Below are positions 1 through 13,161 of a DNA stretch of 64,000 nt, piece by piece. This stretch comes from Pyrenula massariospora (taxonomy: Eukaryota > Ascomycota > Eurotiomycetes > Pyrenulales > Pyrenulaceae), in assembly GCA_021030905.1 (NCBI GenBank), contig JAGFMI010000005.1, positions 2,232,001 through 2,296,000 of the forward strand, read 5' to 3'. Under the pieces are notes generated by a model. That model did no database searches. It saw only the letters and a list, made by a program, of their open reading frames with translations, and was not told where the DNA came from. The position numbers and the translations under genes were made by a program. How positions within the stretch are numbered: the stretch's first letter is position 1; every line of letters starts with the position of its first letter.

Positions 1-2379
1 AGGTTGGGGGCATTGCTTGCGGGTTCTGTCCTCATTACAAATGTGATTCTACTTGTGGTGGCCTCGACTTTGTACCCTCGCAAGCAAGCTGGTATTGTCG
101 CGCTTCAGGTAGGGTCCTGTGAAAGGGCTCGACAGGCGGGAAGATGGATACATTTGGCGATCAACATTCTCAGCACAGCCCTCCTCGGAGCGAGCAATTA
201 CGCCATGCAAGTTCTGAGCTCCCCAACACGTAAAGAGGTGGACAAGGCACATGCTCGTGGCCACGCACTTGATATTGGTATCCAAAGCTTCAAGAATCTA
301 TTTAGGATCAGCATGAAAAGAACGATCCTCTGGGTGATTCTGGCGTGCTCTTCTATACCCCTGCATTTGATGTGAGTGCGGCTAGGACCATATACAAGCC
401 TGACAGGAGCCTCTAGCTGACGATTGACAGGTACAATTCCGCTGTTTTTGAAGCCATATCCGCGAACGAATATTATGTATTTTTTGTGACGCCAGAATTT
501 GTCCAAGGAGGAACTTGGAACAGAACATTGGTAGACGATCCAGATTTTATTGGGATGGGGTGGAAAATTTCAAGAGACGATGTGATTTCTAGGCTGGAAA
601 ATTTCCAACGTAATATCACTCGTACCGAACGACTTAGTCCAGCGGCCGCCATTAGGACCTACGACAACGCCTATCTCACGAATCGCGGAGACCTTTTGAT
701 GGTGGTTGAAAACAAGACCAACTCCGACTCCAGCTTTCTTGGTTACACAGGAGCATCTCCTTCCATGAGCCGCTATGAGGATGGCCGTAGTGGAGGTCAT
801 ACGAATTATTGGATGTGCTCTGATCTGTCAACCACAGACAAGGGAGTCCAGCTTTGGACGTGCGACACTTCCAGATTGGATCCAAAGATTTGGACAGTCA
901 CAGGATGGAAGCCGGAATATCTCCTCAGTGCAGAAACGGACGAGTATTGCGAGCTTTTACTAAGCGAGTCTATTATGATTGTGGTCATAGTTTGCAATAT
1001 GCTAAAGCTTGCGGCCATGGTAACAACTCTGTTCACCAGCCTCCAAGCCCCTTTCGTAACTGTCGGGTAAGTCAACAGTGTGGAGTTTCTTTCCCTTTCG
1101 CATCCCATATTCCGCCTCCAATGTTCAAAATTTCCAAGGTTGCAAAAGCCCGCAAAGACGAAGATTTTCTCTAACGATTCTTTTCAGTGACGCAGCAGCT
1201 TCATTCATTACAAATCCCGACCCCTATACGGACCGGCTTTGCCTCTTATCCAAGGACTATGTTAAAAGGTACCAGATAAATACATCCTTTATCAATTCTG
1301 CTCTCCTCCAGCCTGGATTCGATCCAACATTCCTAACCGCGAGTATTAAACTCAACATCAACACCGGAGCTCAAGCGAATCGTTATCTTAATGACCCTTC
1401 CAGACCACGACGCCATGCGCCTATGCAATATCACGCCCGTCCCAGGCACTGGTCTACAACCATCAGTGGCACCCGCTGGTGGGTCTGTCTCGGCCTCAGC
1501 ACCCTGACCCTCATCCTCTGCGGGTTCCTCCTAGGCCGCGGCATCGACAGCCTAAAGTCATTTGGCCTCCCTACCAGCAGCAACGCGCTTTGGCACCTCG
1601 GCTTCGGGTCTTTGAACGCAAACATGCTCGTCAACCTCACAAACAAAACCGTCTTCGCCACGCCGGGCAATACCGCGGCCTTCATCCTCCTCGCCAACTC
1701 ACCACAAGTCATCTTCTCCTTCCTCTACCTCCTGTACAACAACATCTACACCTCCCTCGCGCAGGCCGGGGAGTGGGCAGACTTCGCCACCGAGCGCAAA
1801 CCCCTCCGCGTCACGGCCCCAAAGGGCCTGCAGCGCAGCACCTACTGGCTGCACCTACCCTACAAGTACGCCATGCCGCTGATGGGCGCCAGCGGGGTAA
1901 TGCACTGGCTGATCTCGCAGAGCCTGTTCCTAGCCAACGTCAAGCGGCGCACCGTGCCCATCGACAACGGCGACCCCCTCAGCAACACCTGCGTCACCTG
2001 CGGCTTCTCCATTATCCCCATCATCTTCAGCATCAGCCTCGGCGGCGCGATGCTGGTCTTTGTGCTGGGCTTTGCGAACTCGAAGAAGATCGACGGGAAG
2101 ATGCCGCTGATGGGGAGCTGTAGCGCGGTGATTAGCGCGGCGTGTCATACGGTGACGAATGAGGGGTTGGGGGATGGGGAGATGGCGCTCCTGCCGGTGA
2201 AGTGGGGGGAGGTGAGGGTCCCCGGGCAGGGGGATTGGGAAGGGGGGGACGAGGAGGGACATTGTGCGTTTTCGAGTGGGGAGGTTAGTGAGCCTGTGGA
2301 GGGCAGGATGTATGCTGGGTTGAGGACACGGGCTGGTAATATAGGGAACGAGAAAGGTGAGGATGTGAGGGATGAGTGA
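1..2379 (+). CDS. DUF6536 multipass membrane protein (5' end outside window)
   Basis: Three exons are visible: up to 371, 431-1066 and 1188-2379, with introns 372-430 (GTGAGT...ACAG) and 1067-1187 (GTAAGT...TTCAG). The frame is kept across both. The first part matches the start of the DUF6536 domain: a Cys-containing GSCERA segment, hydrophobic helix, then the signature SNYAMQ and SPTRKEVDKAHARG, followed by a helix ending near LHLMYNSAVF. The third exon carries several hydrophobic helices and the typical family end, including MPLMGSCSAVISAACH and LLPVKWGEV, then a low-complexity Gly/Glu/Arg tail. At least six membrane segments are suggested. The family is known only from fungi and has no established biochemical role, so none is assigned. 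The true start lies left of base 1. Codon use in exon 3 is very GC-rich at third positions, unlike exons 1-2. Confidence 0.85.
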
Positions 2380-2901
2380 TGCGTAATATTAGAATATTGA
2401 TACCCGAAATTTGATTTCGGCTGTTACATGGATGTCTGAGAATTTGTATATGATGTTACGCAGACTGATTGTACTTCTACATGCTTACTGATTCGCCTCG
2501 CTCATGCTTAGCAATCTCATTCCAAGACAAGTGAAACACATGGAATAAAGATAAATCGAGTGATGATTATGTAGAACTAGGTAGTAGCAATATATACAAT
2601 CTCGATGTGTTTCCGTCAGGGTAGAATGCCACGATCCCCACTCACGGTTCACAATCTCAACAGTCCACGCATAGTGTAGAACGAAGAGAGCAACGAATCT
2701 GTGTAACGAATGCATCATAGTCTAGGAAACAGCGGTGTAAGGGTATTAGATAGAATCTGCAATAGGGAGAACGCTCGGAAACCCGCCCATTCGATCGAAT
2801 TGTCTGAAAAGCTCGTCCACCGAATGCACTCGACGACCGTCGACATGCGGACCTCTGCGGCCAAATTGTGGCATTCGCAAGGCAAGTACTAGACAAATAC
2901 C
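2380..2901. other. Intergenic, convergent 3' ends
   Basis: This stretch separates the stop codons of two genes that face each other (DUF6536 gene and betaine-lipid synthase). It is AT-richer than the flanking exons and holds only short shadow reading frames. It probably contains both 3' untranslated regions. No repeat or RNA gene was seen. Confidence 0.6.
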
Positions 2902-5406
2902 CTAACCTCTTGAGGCGGTCGGGCTGTGCACAGGAGACTGGCTGCAGTCTTCCAACTTTGTGCAGATCCAGGTCGATGCGTACATATTCACCCTATCACA
3001 ACTATTGTTAGTGACTTTTCACTCATTCCAATAGTGATTCAAATAACATACCGGTCAATACAAGTCCCCGGCAGTCTCGCCGCGACCCTCTTAGTTGAGA
3101 AGCCAAGCTCCTGAAAAGTGGCAATATACCACGGATTCAGTCCCGCCGATCTCAACAGTACTCTTCCGCCCACCTGCAGAACTCGGTTCAGTGCCTTGAC
3201 CTGCCTCACTGCCTGCGACCCTTTCGGCAGAAACCAGTCCATCGAATCCATCACGACCGCGATGGTCAGTGTCTTTGGGGCCATCCTCGCAATGACTTCC
3301 TGCATCTCGTCCGTATGGATTCTCAGACCGTCGAAAGCGTTTGGATGGGAAAGCTTGGCGTGGGCTTTGGCGGAGAGGTATTCAGGATGGCTTTTGTGGG
3401 TATAGTGACCTTGCAGGGTAAGGAGGTAATAGTGATTATCTTCGCTGAGAAGGGTTGAGTTAACGACTGGCTCAAGAGTGTTGACTACATAGTCGTAAAT
3501 GGCATTGCCTGATGTGGAGTCTTGCTCAAGCATTTGCCGCTGTGCGGGCGGGACACCCATGACTTTCCAGAGCCATTTTTCGTTGCTGATTACGGTAGAG
3601 CTTAGGAGTCGACTCATAAGGACGCGGCGGATGCTGCGCTGCCAGATCTCACGCTGTTCATTCAGGGTCTCGGCCGTGCAGAGTTTCTCGGCTTCTGTTT
3701 TCAGTCCAAGAATACGGAAGAGCCAGCCAACGAGTTGGAGAGCGTGCCTTGACCGGCCCGTGTAATAAAATCCTTGGCCGCTGAAAGCTGAAAGTCCATG
3801 CTGAAGCCAGTATTGGAATGCCAGACTCGACATGTGGGGGCTTAGCTGGTGGACAAGGAGCTTGCGGAAGTTAGAGTGCTTTCCGTCACCAAACATTCTC
3901 CAGACATCATCTCTACCCAAAGCTGTAAATGCAGCAATCTTAAGTTCTAGGAGGTGATTTTGCATCGGACTGGTCGTCAGCACTGTGATGATCATCTTCA
4001 GGGTTAACATACTTTAGATCCACGGCATGTATGCATTTTGGTCTGTCCAACGCTAGGGACAGAATGTTATCGCCGGCGCTTGTGATGGCCAGGACAATAT
4101 CGTTTGGTTGGATCTTCAGCAGTCGCGAATCCACGCGGCTATCTTCCCAGGTAAAGGCATAGATGTACTCATTGTTGAAACGAGTATGCTTCTGTAACTG
4201 CTCGTCGTAGTATATGCGCCAGCTCTGGTTTTGATACCAGCTCGCAGGTAGAGGAAGCCTCGAAGACAAATTCACAAGTGCTGACTCGTATGCCTTTGAT
4301 CGCCGTGTAACAAGGATGGGCCGGTCACATTCGTAAGTAGGCGACTGTGTCGCTGTTGCATCAAGCGCATCGAGCTTTTGAGAGGGTACAAGATCCTTGG
4401 AGCATCCAATCCACGTGTAGTATGGAATTCTGACACCGAAGAAGTGATTTCGGGCGTTCATGCTAAGGACGGTGCCGAATCGGTATTCCAAATAGTCCTA
4501 CACTGTCAGCGCAGGAAATTATGGAGGTAAGCTACATACTCTTCTCGCAGGATCAAGATTTACCCTATCAACCTCAAACCAAGTCCTCCAGAAAATGCGT
4601 GACAACCAAGTACAGTGCCGGTTGAAAGCTCCTCCAGTGTAATTTCGACTCCTGTAATCCACCTCGCTCTGCACATAAAAGTCGCAAACTCCGATGACAC
4701 CAGTAGGAGACAACAGTGAAGCCATGGAATCTATCACGGGGTAGTAGTTGGGAATCATCGACAAGGCATAGCTGAAAGTGATCAACTCCGCGCTGGTCTT
4801 CTCACTAGATAGGCGAAAAGAGCGAGCATCTTCGCAGATAACGTAGACATTCTTCCACCCAAGCCGGTCGAAACGGCGCCTTGCTATGTCGCAAAGTGAC
4901 GGGGAAAGATCCACAAGGTAGACAGCCTCAAAGAATTCTGGCACAGACACAGATCTGCCCATCTCTTCGATGTTCCAGCCAGTGCCGCCACCAAACTACT
5001 TCGTCAGCGAAAGCTGTAGAGGCATGGACGAACGCACATCGATCCAGACGGGCTTCGTCTTGAGTATCCCACACCTGATCCGGTGTTTTAGTTGACCAGT
5101 GACCAAAGCCAACATGTCCTCTCTTCCACGCAGCAGCCGGGAGCGCGTAGCATCATAGGCCGCAGCTTGGGCGCGGTAAAAGCTTTCTAGGGCGTCCTGC
5201 TGGCTGCCATGGCGGTCTCCTGTGTGCGGTTTGATGAAGCATGTGTAGCAAAAGCTAAGAGAGGCATGAATGTCCTTGAGGGCTGGAAATTTATGTATCT
5301 TGTTTGGTATTCTTGTGAGCAATAGGATTAAGAGAGCAAGAAGAATGATGACGGCCACATCGAAGGTAGCAATTCCGTAGGGGTTACCGCCAACGATGTT
5401 CGCCAT
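2902..5406 (-). CDS. BTA1: Betaine lipid (DGTS) synthase, BTA1 type
   Basis: Five exons (5406-5038, 4995-4540, 4497-4013, 3969-3052, 2992-2902) give 772 residues; the four introns are 42, 42, 43 and 59 nt. Order of parts: one N-terminal membrane helix (about residues 15-31); a SAM-dependent methyltransferase with motif I WIDFGGGTGWN (about 120-130, formed across intron 1); then a DUF3419/BtaA-like half with SAGDNILSL and HAVDLNPMQNHLLELK (formed across intron 3). In fungi and Chlamydomonas this fused protein moves the aminobutyryl group of SAM to diacylglycerol and then N-trimethylates it, making the phosphorus-free lipid DGTS in ER-type membranes, usually induced on phosphate shortage. The last exon adds a short Cys/Ser tail. 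The start used is the ATG at 5406; an in-frame ATG at 5415 is equally possible. The symbol rests on family resemblance. Confidence 0.88.
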
Positions 5407-6292
5407 GGAAAACATAGGAACGATGGTGGTATGACGGGCCTAGATGAACAACAGAGAGATAGAGAAAAGCATAAGATAGAAATGATGCTGGTTGATGAGA
5501 CATTGTCAGGTAAGGTAGGAATCACCGTGTTGAAGGCGAATGAACGGAGACTGATGCAGTTTAATGTCAGCCTATCAATCTGAGCACATGGATGGAACAA
5601 GATGGAGATGAAGCTCGTGTTGGGAGAAGTGTTTCGGGTTTACGCGCCGGATCTCTTGGACAGAACGGTCTGGTGTCAACAGATTGCCGTAGATGGCATG
5701 CTGCAGAGTCCCTCACAGAGGGGTTCAAGGAACAACGTGGGGGAGGGGCAAAGGGATGGAGAAATTCAGAATCAATTGGCAAACCTATGAGATTCAGCTT
5801 CCTCAGCATGTGCTTCATACAACAGCATCTCCCAACGTGGCATGCACAAGTCGTTCGCTACCAATGCCAGGAGAGAATACGAGCATGCACGCCAGCACGT
5901 GGAGGTCGGCGGAACTCAAGATCAAGCTAATCCAAAAAGGGTTAGAAGTATCATTTGCTCGCTTTCTACCACAGAATGCCAGATACTCGTGATGATATAT
6001 ATGGCTACGTGCAGGATGGGAACAGCCCAGAATATTCTCTAATATTAGCGGTACGGGAGTCGCATCAAATAATCGAACGATGAAGTCTTCCCCTCTCTTA
6101 TCTCGTTGCGAGAGCATCTAAGATGGGACTATGTCGCACGATAAATCCTCTCAAAGACATTCCATTCTCACAATACGAAGCCTGGAATTCTCACCCGCGT
6201 ACATCACGTAGTATTCTCGGCACTATACAGCCTGTATGCACAATCTCCAGATAAGTGCCTTGTTGGAAATTTTTCATCCCTTCTCGTCCCAT
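5407..6292. other. Intergenic: BTA1 promoter side and GH92 3' side
   Basis: Upstream sequence of the betaine-lipid synthase followed by the 3' flank of the mannosidase. Several overlapping frames of 60-110 codons occur on both strands, but none shows domain resemblance or splice-compatible extension. I see no RNA gene or repeat here. Confidence 0.5.
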
Positions 6293-8758
6293 TCAGCTAC
6301 TTGTTGCAGGACTCGGCGGTAGCGTCCCAGTTGTCCAATTCTTAGCTTGCGACCCTAAAACAAAATCCATCGTGCCGCCATTAGCGAAGACGTCGTTCCA
6401 GGTCAGCCAAGACTGGTTCCAGTTCTGCCCATTGACTTTCAGTGATTGGACATAGTAGCTGTTTGAACCACCTCCACCAGTGCTGGTTACCTTCAAGGTG
6501 TTTCCCCCTCCAAGGTCGATGCTCAAGCTTTCAAACCGGGGTGACCCTATGAGGAATGTCGTCGTTCCTGTCAAAGGATACAGCCCGATGATGTTCCACA
6601 AGATCCAACTCTGCATGGCTCCTGCATCAGAGTTACCAGGTAATCCAGTTGGAGTCGCAGAGTAATAACTCGTGGCAATATACTTGCTCCGCTCGACGGA
6701 GAGATCCTGCCGATTCACAAAGTTGAAGTAATACGGACAGTTGAAGCATGGCTCGTTCCCTGGGTTGAAAATCGTGTTCCCAAATTGAGCGGTGTTACCA
6801 ACCGGGTTAAGATTTGGAGTGAAGAGAGTATCCAACTTCTCGACAAAGGTGCTAGATCCGCCGGCCAAAGATATCAATTTGCTCATGTCGTGGTAGGGGC
6901 TGAAGCTGTACTCCCATGGTGTTGCTTCGTAGAAATAATCTGGCCAATAACAACCCCCACAATTAAGCGGATCCTCGCTCAAAAATGCACCGTCCGCAGT
7001 CCTTGGTGCGAAAAATCCGTTGAAGCCGAGAGAAGTAGCGTTCGGATTCCAGTGGTTGCGCCAGTTGCGAGATCTCTGGAGGTATTTTGACGCTGCATCA
7101 TTGTTTCCGAGACCTTTGGCAACCTGATAGAGGGCAAAGTCGTTGAGTGCATACTCAGCCGCGCGATTGACCGAGCGGGTGTAAGTTGGAGTAATGTATC
7201 CGTATGTCTCCCAGTCCGGTAATGCGCCTCGGCCTTCATGATCGCTCGAGTCAGGGGCTTCTGGATCGACTGGAGAATTTGGTGGTTGGACCTCAGCATC
7301 TTGTACCATTGCTGAGTACCCATCATCCCAATTCACAGCACCTCGGACGCCTTTGACATACGCGTCTGCTAACACATTGTCCGCGTTGCTCCCCCCTTGG
7401 CTCCGGCCATTGAAATTAGATGACCTTCCGTCCGGCATCCACCCGTCATGCCGGTAGACATCAATTAATGAACGAATGTAGTCCTCATATACATTTGGTT
7501 GGAGGATGTGAAATAGAGGAGTTGTGCAGCGATGCAAGTCCCACAAGGTGAAGATGTCATCGTAATACGGCTCGCTTGATTGGTACGACGGGTTCTCACC
7601 CGTCTTATTCGTCGGGAGAAGGTGCATTCCATAGAGCATTGTGTACAGTAGCTGTAGATCCGTTTCATCCGTCTGAATACTGTTAGTTCTATTGTATCTC
7701 AGAATAGATTTTGCCCTACCGCAGATGTCGTGACTTTAGACAGTACTTCGGCATTCCAAACCTCTTTCGTTCCCTGTACATGAAGTTGAAAATCCGATCC
7801 ACTTGGAATCTCGCGATTAACGTTACTGCATGCCTGGGAGGTAGATATAAAGGAGATGCCAACTCGGGACGTGACCTGCCCATCTGTGATATTTGGAAAT
7901 GAAAAGACGGCTCCAACCCTTATTCCTTGGGTGGACCCATCGGATGTATTTGGAGCCGAGACCGTGCCCCCTCCGGGATATGTGTACGAGGTGTTGCTAC
8001 CAACAAAAGTTCTGCCTACCGCTCCTTCGAAATAGCCGCAGAAATAGATTGTCCATTCGGGTGCTATCAGTCATCAGCGATTGGTTACGACGTCGATCAT
8101 ACCATTACGTACCCAGGTTCCAACCATTGTTATATGTGCCAGATCCTGTGTAGCTACCATCTGAGTTGACTGAGATATCCCCTCCAGTGTAGTTTTGGCC
8201 AAGTCCAAGTGGCCGAAAGCTAGGTAGAACATGTGACACGTCCACCACAACATTTGCCGTAGCGTTTGGTGGAAAGGTATAGCGAAGAACCCCCGCGCGC
8301 TCAGTCGCCGCAAGTTCGGTCACAACACCAGAACTCAGAGTGGTCTTATAGTAGCCAACCTGAGCTTCATCGGCCGATGCTCGAGGTTGGGAGAGATCAC
8401 CAAGTGGATTGCTGATGTTTCCAGACACAGGCATCTGAGCCACGACTCCATATTTAGGCGCACCCCCAGTCCCACTCTCATGTGTCATGCTAAAGCCAAA
8501 GACGTTCCCATCAGGCAAATACCCAGAATAAGCATCGGTGGTGCCACTACTCAGATCAGGGCCAAGCTTGACCATGCCCCAGGGTCTCGAAACGCCAGGA
8601 AACATATTTCCGCCATTCTGTGTCCCCGTGCTACCCTCAGGTTTAGTGTTATTCGCCCAATTCTCACTCTTGACTCACAATGGTAGCACATATTGAGTGT
8701 AATCGGTTGATTGGGCCTTTGCAAGCCCAGCCAGACAGAGCAGAAAAAAAGAAAACAT
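6293..8758 (-). CDS. Secreted GH92 alpha-mannosidase
   Basis: Four exons (8758-8679, 8630-8113, 8063-7720, 7672-6293) with introns of 48, 49 and 47 nt yield 773 residues. The first exon encodes a signal peptide (MFSFFLLCLAGLAKA). The mature protein begins near QSTDYTQYV. The N-terminal beta-sandwich hallmark PFTGTQNGGNMFPGVSRPWG is built across intron 1; the catalytic (alpha/alpha)6 half shows SEPYYDDIFTLWDLHRC, NWDDGYSAM, and the family end GNSDAGAMQSWILWNIIGLYP. GH92 enzymes are calcium-dependent exo-mannosidases, commonly alpha-1,2, acting on N- or O-glycans and mannans outside the cell. Length is normal for fungal GH92. Exact linkage specificity cannot be told from sequence. It lies on the same strand as BTA1, about 0.9 kb upstream of it, with no sign of a shared role. 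Confidence 0.93.
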
Positions 8759-11319
8759 TGCTACTGCTTGGCAGGAGTTGTGGATCCTGAATTGGAAATT
8801 TTGCAAGCTACCGGAAGACTTGAAATTTGGTTGATTCGGAACGGTAAGTCATGGTACCGGTGTTCTTGTGAAGAGAGTAATAATGAATGACCGAAAAAGG
8901 AAAAACCTGATTACCATTCACAATTTAAGAAATAGAATTTCGTGGTTGACCCACCAGGGTTAGATCTCATGATATACTTTTTGAGCTGCAGGGATAGGCT
9001 ATTTCAGATCTACTGCAGAGGCTGTTCCTGGGTGGTCTTCCACGATGGAGGAAGGCCATGGAAGATCAGGAGACATTCCTCTGAACTTCGTCCGAGCAAG
9101 GGTCGGCGACACCGTTGAATCATAGCTGAAAGCAAGTCTCTGCGCTATTCCTGGGGTTTTAAAGTGTCATGAACGGCGAGCAAGATGGGTCTTGTGAGGG
9201 TAATCTAGAGATGATCCTAAGCCTCGGAAGGCGAGCTCTCTGCTGAGCCCGGCGAATGACCATGTGGGCAAAGGATGAGAACAAATATCGGCATCCACGA
9301 TGGACAGGATCGCGCACCAATTGTAGGGATCACGGTAGCCACGAGATGCAAAATAGAAATAGCCTCCGCCGGCTGCAGGTGCTCATGGGATTTTCGCGGT
9401 GTAGGGGCCGGGGCGAAAAGCCAATGGGGGCGGTCAGCCATGCACGCGGACAGCCTCAAACAGGCACTCGGCTACACTGGTAAACGACGATTCTCCGAAG
9501 CTTTTGCTAGAGGATTCTTCCAGCCAGGGCGACGAGGTGCGGAGGTGTAATGGTCGATGGGCAGCAGTCACACGTGCAGTCGGCAGAAGGATGCCACTGG
9601 TGCATTGAAATACCTGCCCCGCCTTTCGGCTACATTCACGGACTGCGTGGAAGTAAGCTACAGTTCCCTATCAAAATGGATAAAAGAAGCAAAATTCTCA
9701 CAACATCTCTACCAAAACATATAGTATAGACACGCTCATGCCCTCGAGAGTACCTGGTTTATTTGTACGAATACCCGCAGATCCTTTGCATGCTAATTGT
9801 ACCCGTTGAGCCTTTCCAAACACCACGAAATTTTCCTGTCCCTTCCAAATCCAGTCAGAAAAAAATCGACATCAGGCACCAGCGGCTCACAGTCAAGACG
9901 GCCCTATGAACCATCATCGATGAATAGTCTGTCAGCGTATAGCATGTTTTACCATTACATCTGAATGACCTCTTCGTCGTCTAAAATTTCTGGCGTGATG
10001 TCGTAAGTGTATTCGTAGCTGAAGCGGGATCCACCATCTGCGAATTCAAAGCCGCGTAGATAATCCTTATACCCAAGACTTTCTCGTCGAATTCATTGGG
10101 CAACTAGGGAGGCCGTAGGAGAATTGGAATCCTTCCACCCGAAGGGCTGGTCCTAATCACATTGCCATGATGATGCCCACAATCGGCGCCGGAGAGTGAG
10201 CAAGCACTGTCTGCATCTTACAGGCTAGTCATGGCTGAACAGTGTTCCTTGATATATTCCCGACTTTCGCTAAACCCACATGTGCTAGCGCGAGGCCTGA
10301 TATTAGCTACGTCAGGCTTAGCAGGCCTGTGACGTACGACATGGCACTGTCAATGGACTTAGATGCCAATAGAGCGAGAAAGCGCGTCCGCAGAAGAATG
10401 ACAAGAACAGCAGAAAAGGAGAAAGGGCGTAAAGATATCGGGCGAAATTTGAAGGAGATTATAGTGAGCATGTAAAAAAATGAGAGAAGAGAACATATGA
10501 GAGTGAAATGTTGTCGAAGTTAGCATTACTCGACGGATCGAAAGTGGGTAGCTAGGTCTCGGAGAGCCGATGCACCAAAGTTAAAACACTGAAAAGTGAT
10601 CTAATAAAGTACCGAGGCCATGGGAGCAAGACAAGTAACAGTCCTTACGCATGTCATCAATGTCGCACATAATTCACTGATTAAGTATAAAACCTCTGGG
10701 AGACACGTTGGGGGTTTTTTGACGCGCATTTTCGAGCGGATAAGGAATGCATGCATGATTTGCGGCACCTTCGTTTTTCTTCTTGCTTGGAAAGCCCCTT
10801 CAAGTTCTGCTTATGGAGGCTGAGAGGAGAATGATTGCGTCCTGCGCGTCAATGGTACCACTGCAGGAGGACTAGGGGGACTGGTATGTTCGTGATATGG
10901 CCGTCAGACGCGGTTTCGAATTACTAATTTTAGTCCCCGGTGAAGGCTAGAAAACGCCCTGCCATCATTCAACCGTGGGTGCTTACGGTGAGAAACTGAC
11001 AACACATGAACCGCATCCACCTCATTTGAGAATGGCATAAGTCCAGAGAGACGACAACCAACAGCTCAAAAGTTTTTAAGCTACCCGATTTAGCTAAGCG
11101 TGATGATCTTCAAGTGCATGATCCGAGCCTCGGCAAGCCATCAGGCGACGGGTACCCGTAACTGGCCGACAGGACTGCAAGGGTCCTGTGTCTCCTGAAC
11201 TCAAGCCACAGCTCAGTATTATATTTAATGATATCTTGCTCGGTATCCGTGAGGAGGAACATTGGTTCTATGTTCTTTTGCCGTTTCCCCCTTGCCATGT
11301 CGTTTTGAAACACAGCACT
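8759..11319. other. 2.6-kb gene-poor interval
   Basis: The largest stretch without a supported gene. It holds the GH92 promoter, scattered short frames (for example 9275-9550 plus strand and 10242-10475 plus strand) without family resemblance, and some AT-rich segments. I found no terminal inverted repeats, tandem arrays, tRNA boxes or transposase-like frames by eye. It may contain long untranslated leaders, a long noncoding RNA or decayed sequence. Confidence 0.5.
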
Positions 11320-12897
11320 ATGGACCCGCCACAACGAGCGGTGAGATTCATGAAGACTTAACGGTGGACGAGTGCCGCTTCAGCGATTCCAATCCTTCCG
11401 TTCGACCAGTATGGCGCCCTATGGGCCCTGGCCCGAAGCGCAAGGCTCCGTGGCTCCGTACTACAATCCAAAAACGAGGCGTACTTGCTCTTTCGCCAGG
11501 CTGATGGCTGTTACACGACATGGAACGTTGAAAGACGCGTTCCTAAGCGCAACGGCACCCTTCTCGCCAGGCGACTACACCTATGCCTTTGGCGGACATT
11601 GTTATGCGCAGGCTGGATGGGCCGCTAGTAGGACCGTAGAGGCTGGGATGTATCTACATGTAAGCAAGCATTCTTATTTCTTGCTCTCGTCAAATTCCTT
11701 CCTTTGCAAAATTGTTGGATGAGGAGTGTATATTCGGAACCGATACTACTGTATAAAGAGCTCTCGTATTTCTCAAGCTAAATTGAAGAATTTTCCTTCT
11801 TTCGATAGACGGCAAGACACCTCTAAATGTGCTTTTGTATTTTCATAAGTTCCTGGACTTAAACCTCCAATTAAGATGTTTCCATGAAAGTAACCTCACC
11901 TGCTCCACAGAACATCACCGGCCACTTCCTCCTCCCCGGCCGCATCGACGTCCCATTTGTCTACCGCATCCGCCGGACGCGCGACGGTGGCATCTACTGC
12001 CTCCGCCAAATTGACGTGTACCAGCTCGACGACCCGTCAAGGGAACTGGACCCAACCCGAACACCATGTTTCGTCGCTACCGCCTCCTTCAAGCGGCCGG
12101 AGAATTATGGCACTCTCCCAACACCCGACCTACCGGACAGACCCAAACCACCGCTGCCCTACGTGCCATGGCGCCATGAGACCCTGCCTAGCGACCATCT
12201 AATCCACAACTTTCCACAACTTTCTCAAACACCAACCTCTCACGACTACGCCCCAAGCGCCGACTTCTCGTGGTACATCTCGGCCGCAAAGAATGGCAGC
12301 ATTGAGGACACATCCCCCATCTTCCCCGGCGTGGAAATGCGAAAACCCGACCTCGACCACTGGCACGAGCAGAAAGGGGCCTTTGCCGGCATGACCCCGG
12401 GTCCCAGCGCATACAGACTCGTCCACGTCTATCGGATCATCGAAGACGACGGGGCCGAGCAACCAGACCGGCTGGGAATACCAGGCAACGAGTACTGGGA
12501 CGAGGTGAACCTCCACGCCGCTGCACACCTTTACTCCAGCGACAGAAACGGGCTGTTCCTCATTGCGCGGGCTCATGGTTTCGGGGGTGGAAACTTTCGA
12601 GTAACTTCTCTTTCGCATTCTGTCGTCTTTCATGCTCCGCCGGGGGAGTTTTTAATGACCAACGGTGACGGATCGAGGCGATGGTTCGTCCAAGAAGCGT
12701 GGAGTAGTGTTGGAGGTGGAAATAGGGGTATGCACGAAAGTCGGCTGTGGAAGTGGGATGAAGAAAGTAAACAGGGAGCACTGGTTGCTGGAACATGGCA
12801 GGACGGAATGGTGCGCCTTACCAAGAAGAATCTGTTTGGTGGCGGCGAGGAGGACGATGCCGATGAGGGTAAAAGGAAGGAGCGAGCAAAGATTTGA
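11320..12897 (+). CDS. Acyl-CoA thioesterase (TesB-like double hotdog)
   Basis: Proposed exons 11320-11340, 11384-11659 and 11911-12897 give 427 residues. Exon 1 is only seven codons (MDPPQRA); its 43-nt intron has a CTTAAC branch site. The second intron is 251 nt, about five times the usual size in this window. The exon 2/3 join restores a hotdog-fold core: YAFGGHCYAQAGWAASRTV, then NITGHFLLPGRIDVPF and RDGGIYCLRQIDVYQ. The second hotdog has LHAAAHLYSSDRNGLF, SLSHSVVFH and a C-terminal GMHESRLW plus GTWQDGMVRLT. TesB-type enzymes hydrolyse fatty acyl-CoA to fatty acid and CoA, often in peroxisomes; here the C-terminus (RAKI) is not a classical peroxisomal signal, so location is open. The tiny first exon is the least certain part. 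Confidence 0.82.
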
Positions 12898-13161
12898 TGT
12901 GGTAAATTTATGAAGGCATGGTATGTCTCCTGCATTTGACCAATCTAATAACCGGTAGTTGTGTACAGATGCATACGCGGACAAACAATATCTTTTAAAT
13001 ATTGGCTAGACTTTATTTGGAGCATATTACAATCAGCGTGGTTTTTCAAATGTTCATTACAATGGTTCTTACTTTGATCCACATTCCGGGTGGCCATCTA
13101 TATATTGATGGACCTCTTTACTCACAGTGACTCTGAGCGTAGGGTACATCGTATGAGGGAT

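Noticed and set aside
1479-2123. 214-codon plus-strand frame rich in Arg/Pro/His
   Set aside because: It overlaps exon 3 of the DUF6536 gene and is a by-product of its GC-rich third positions.
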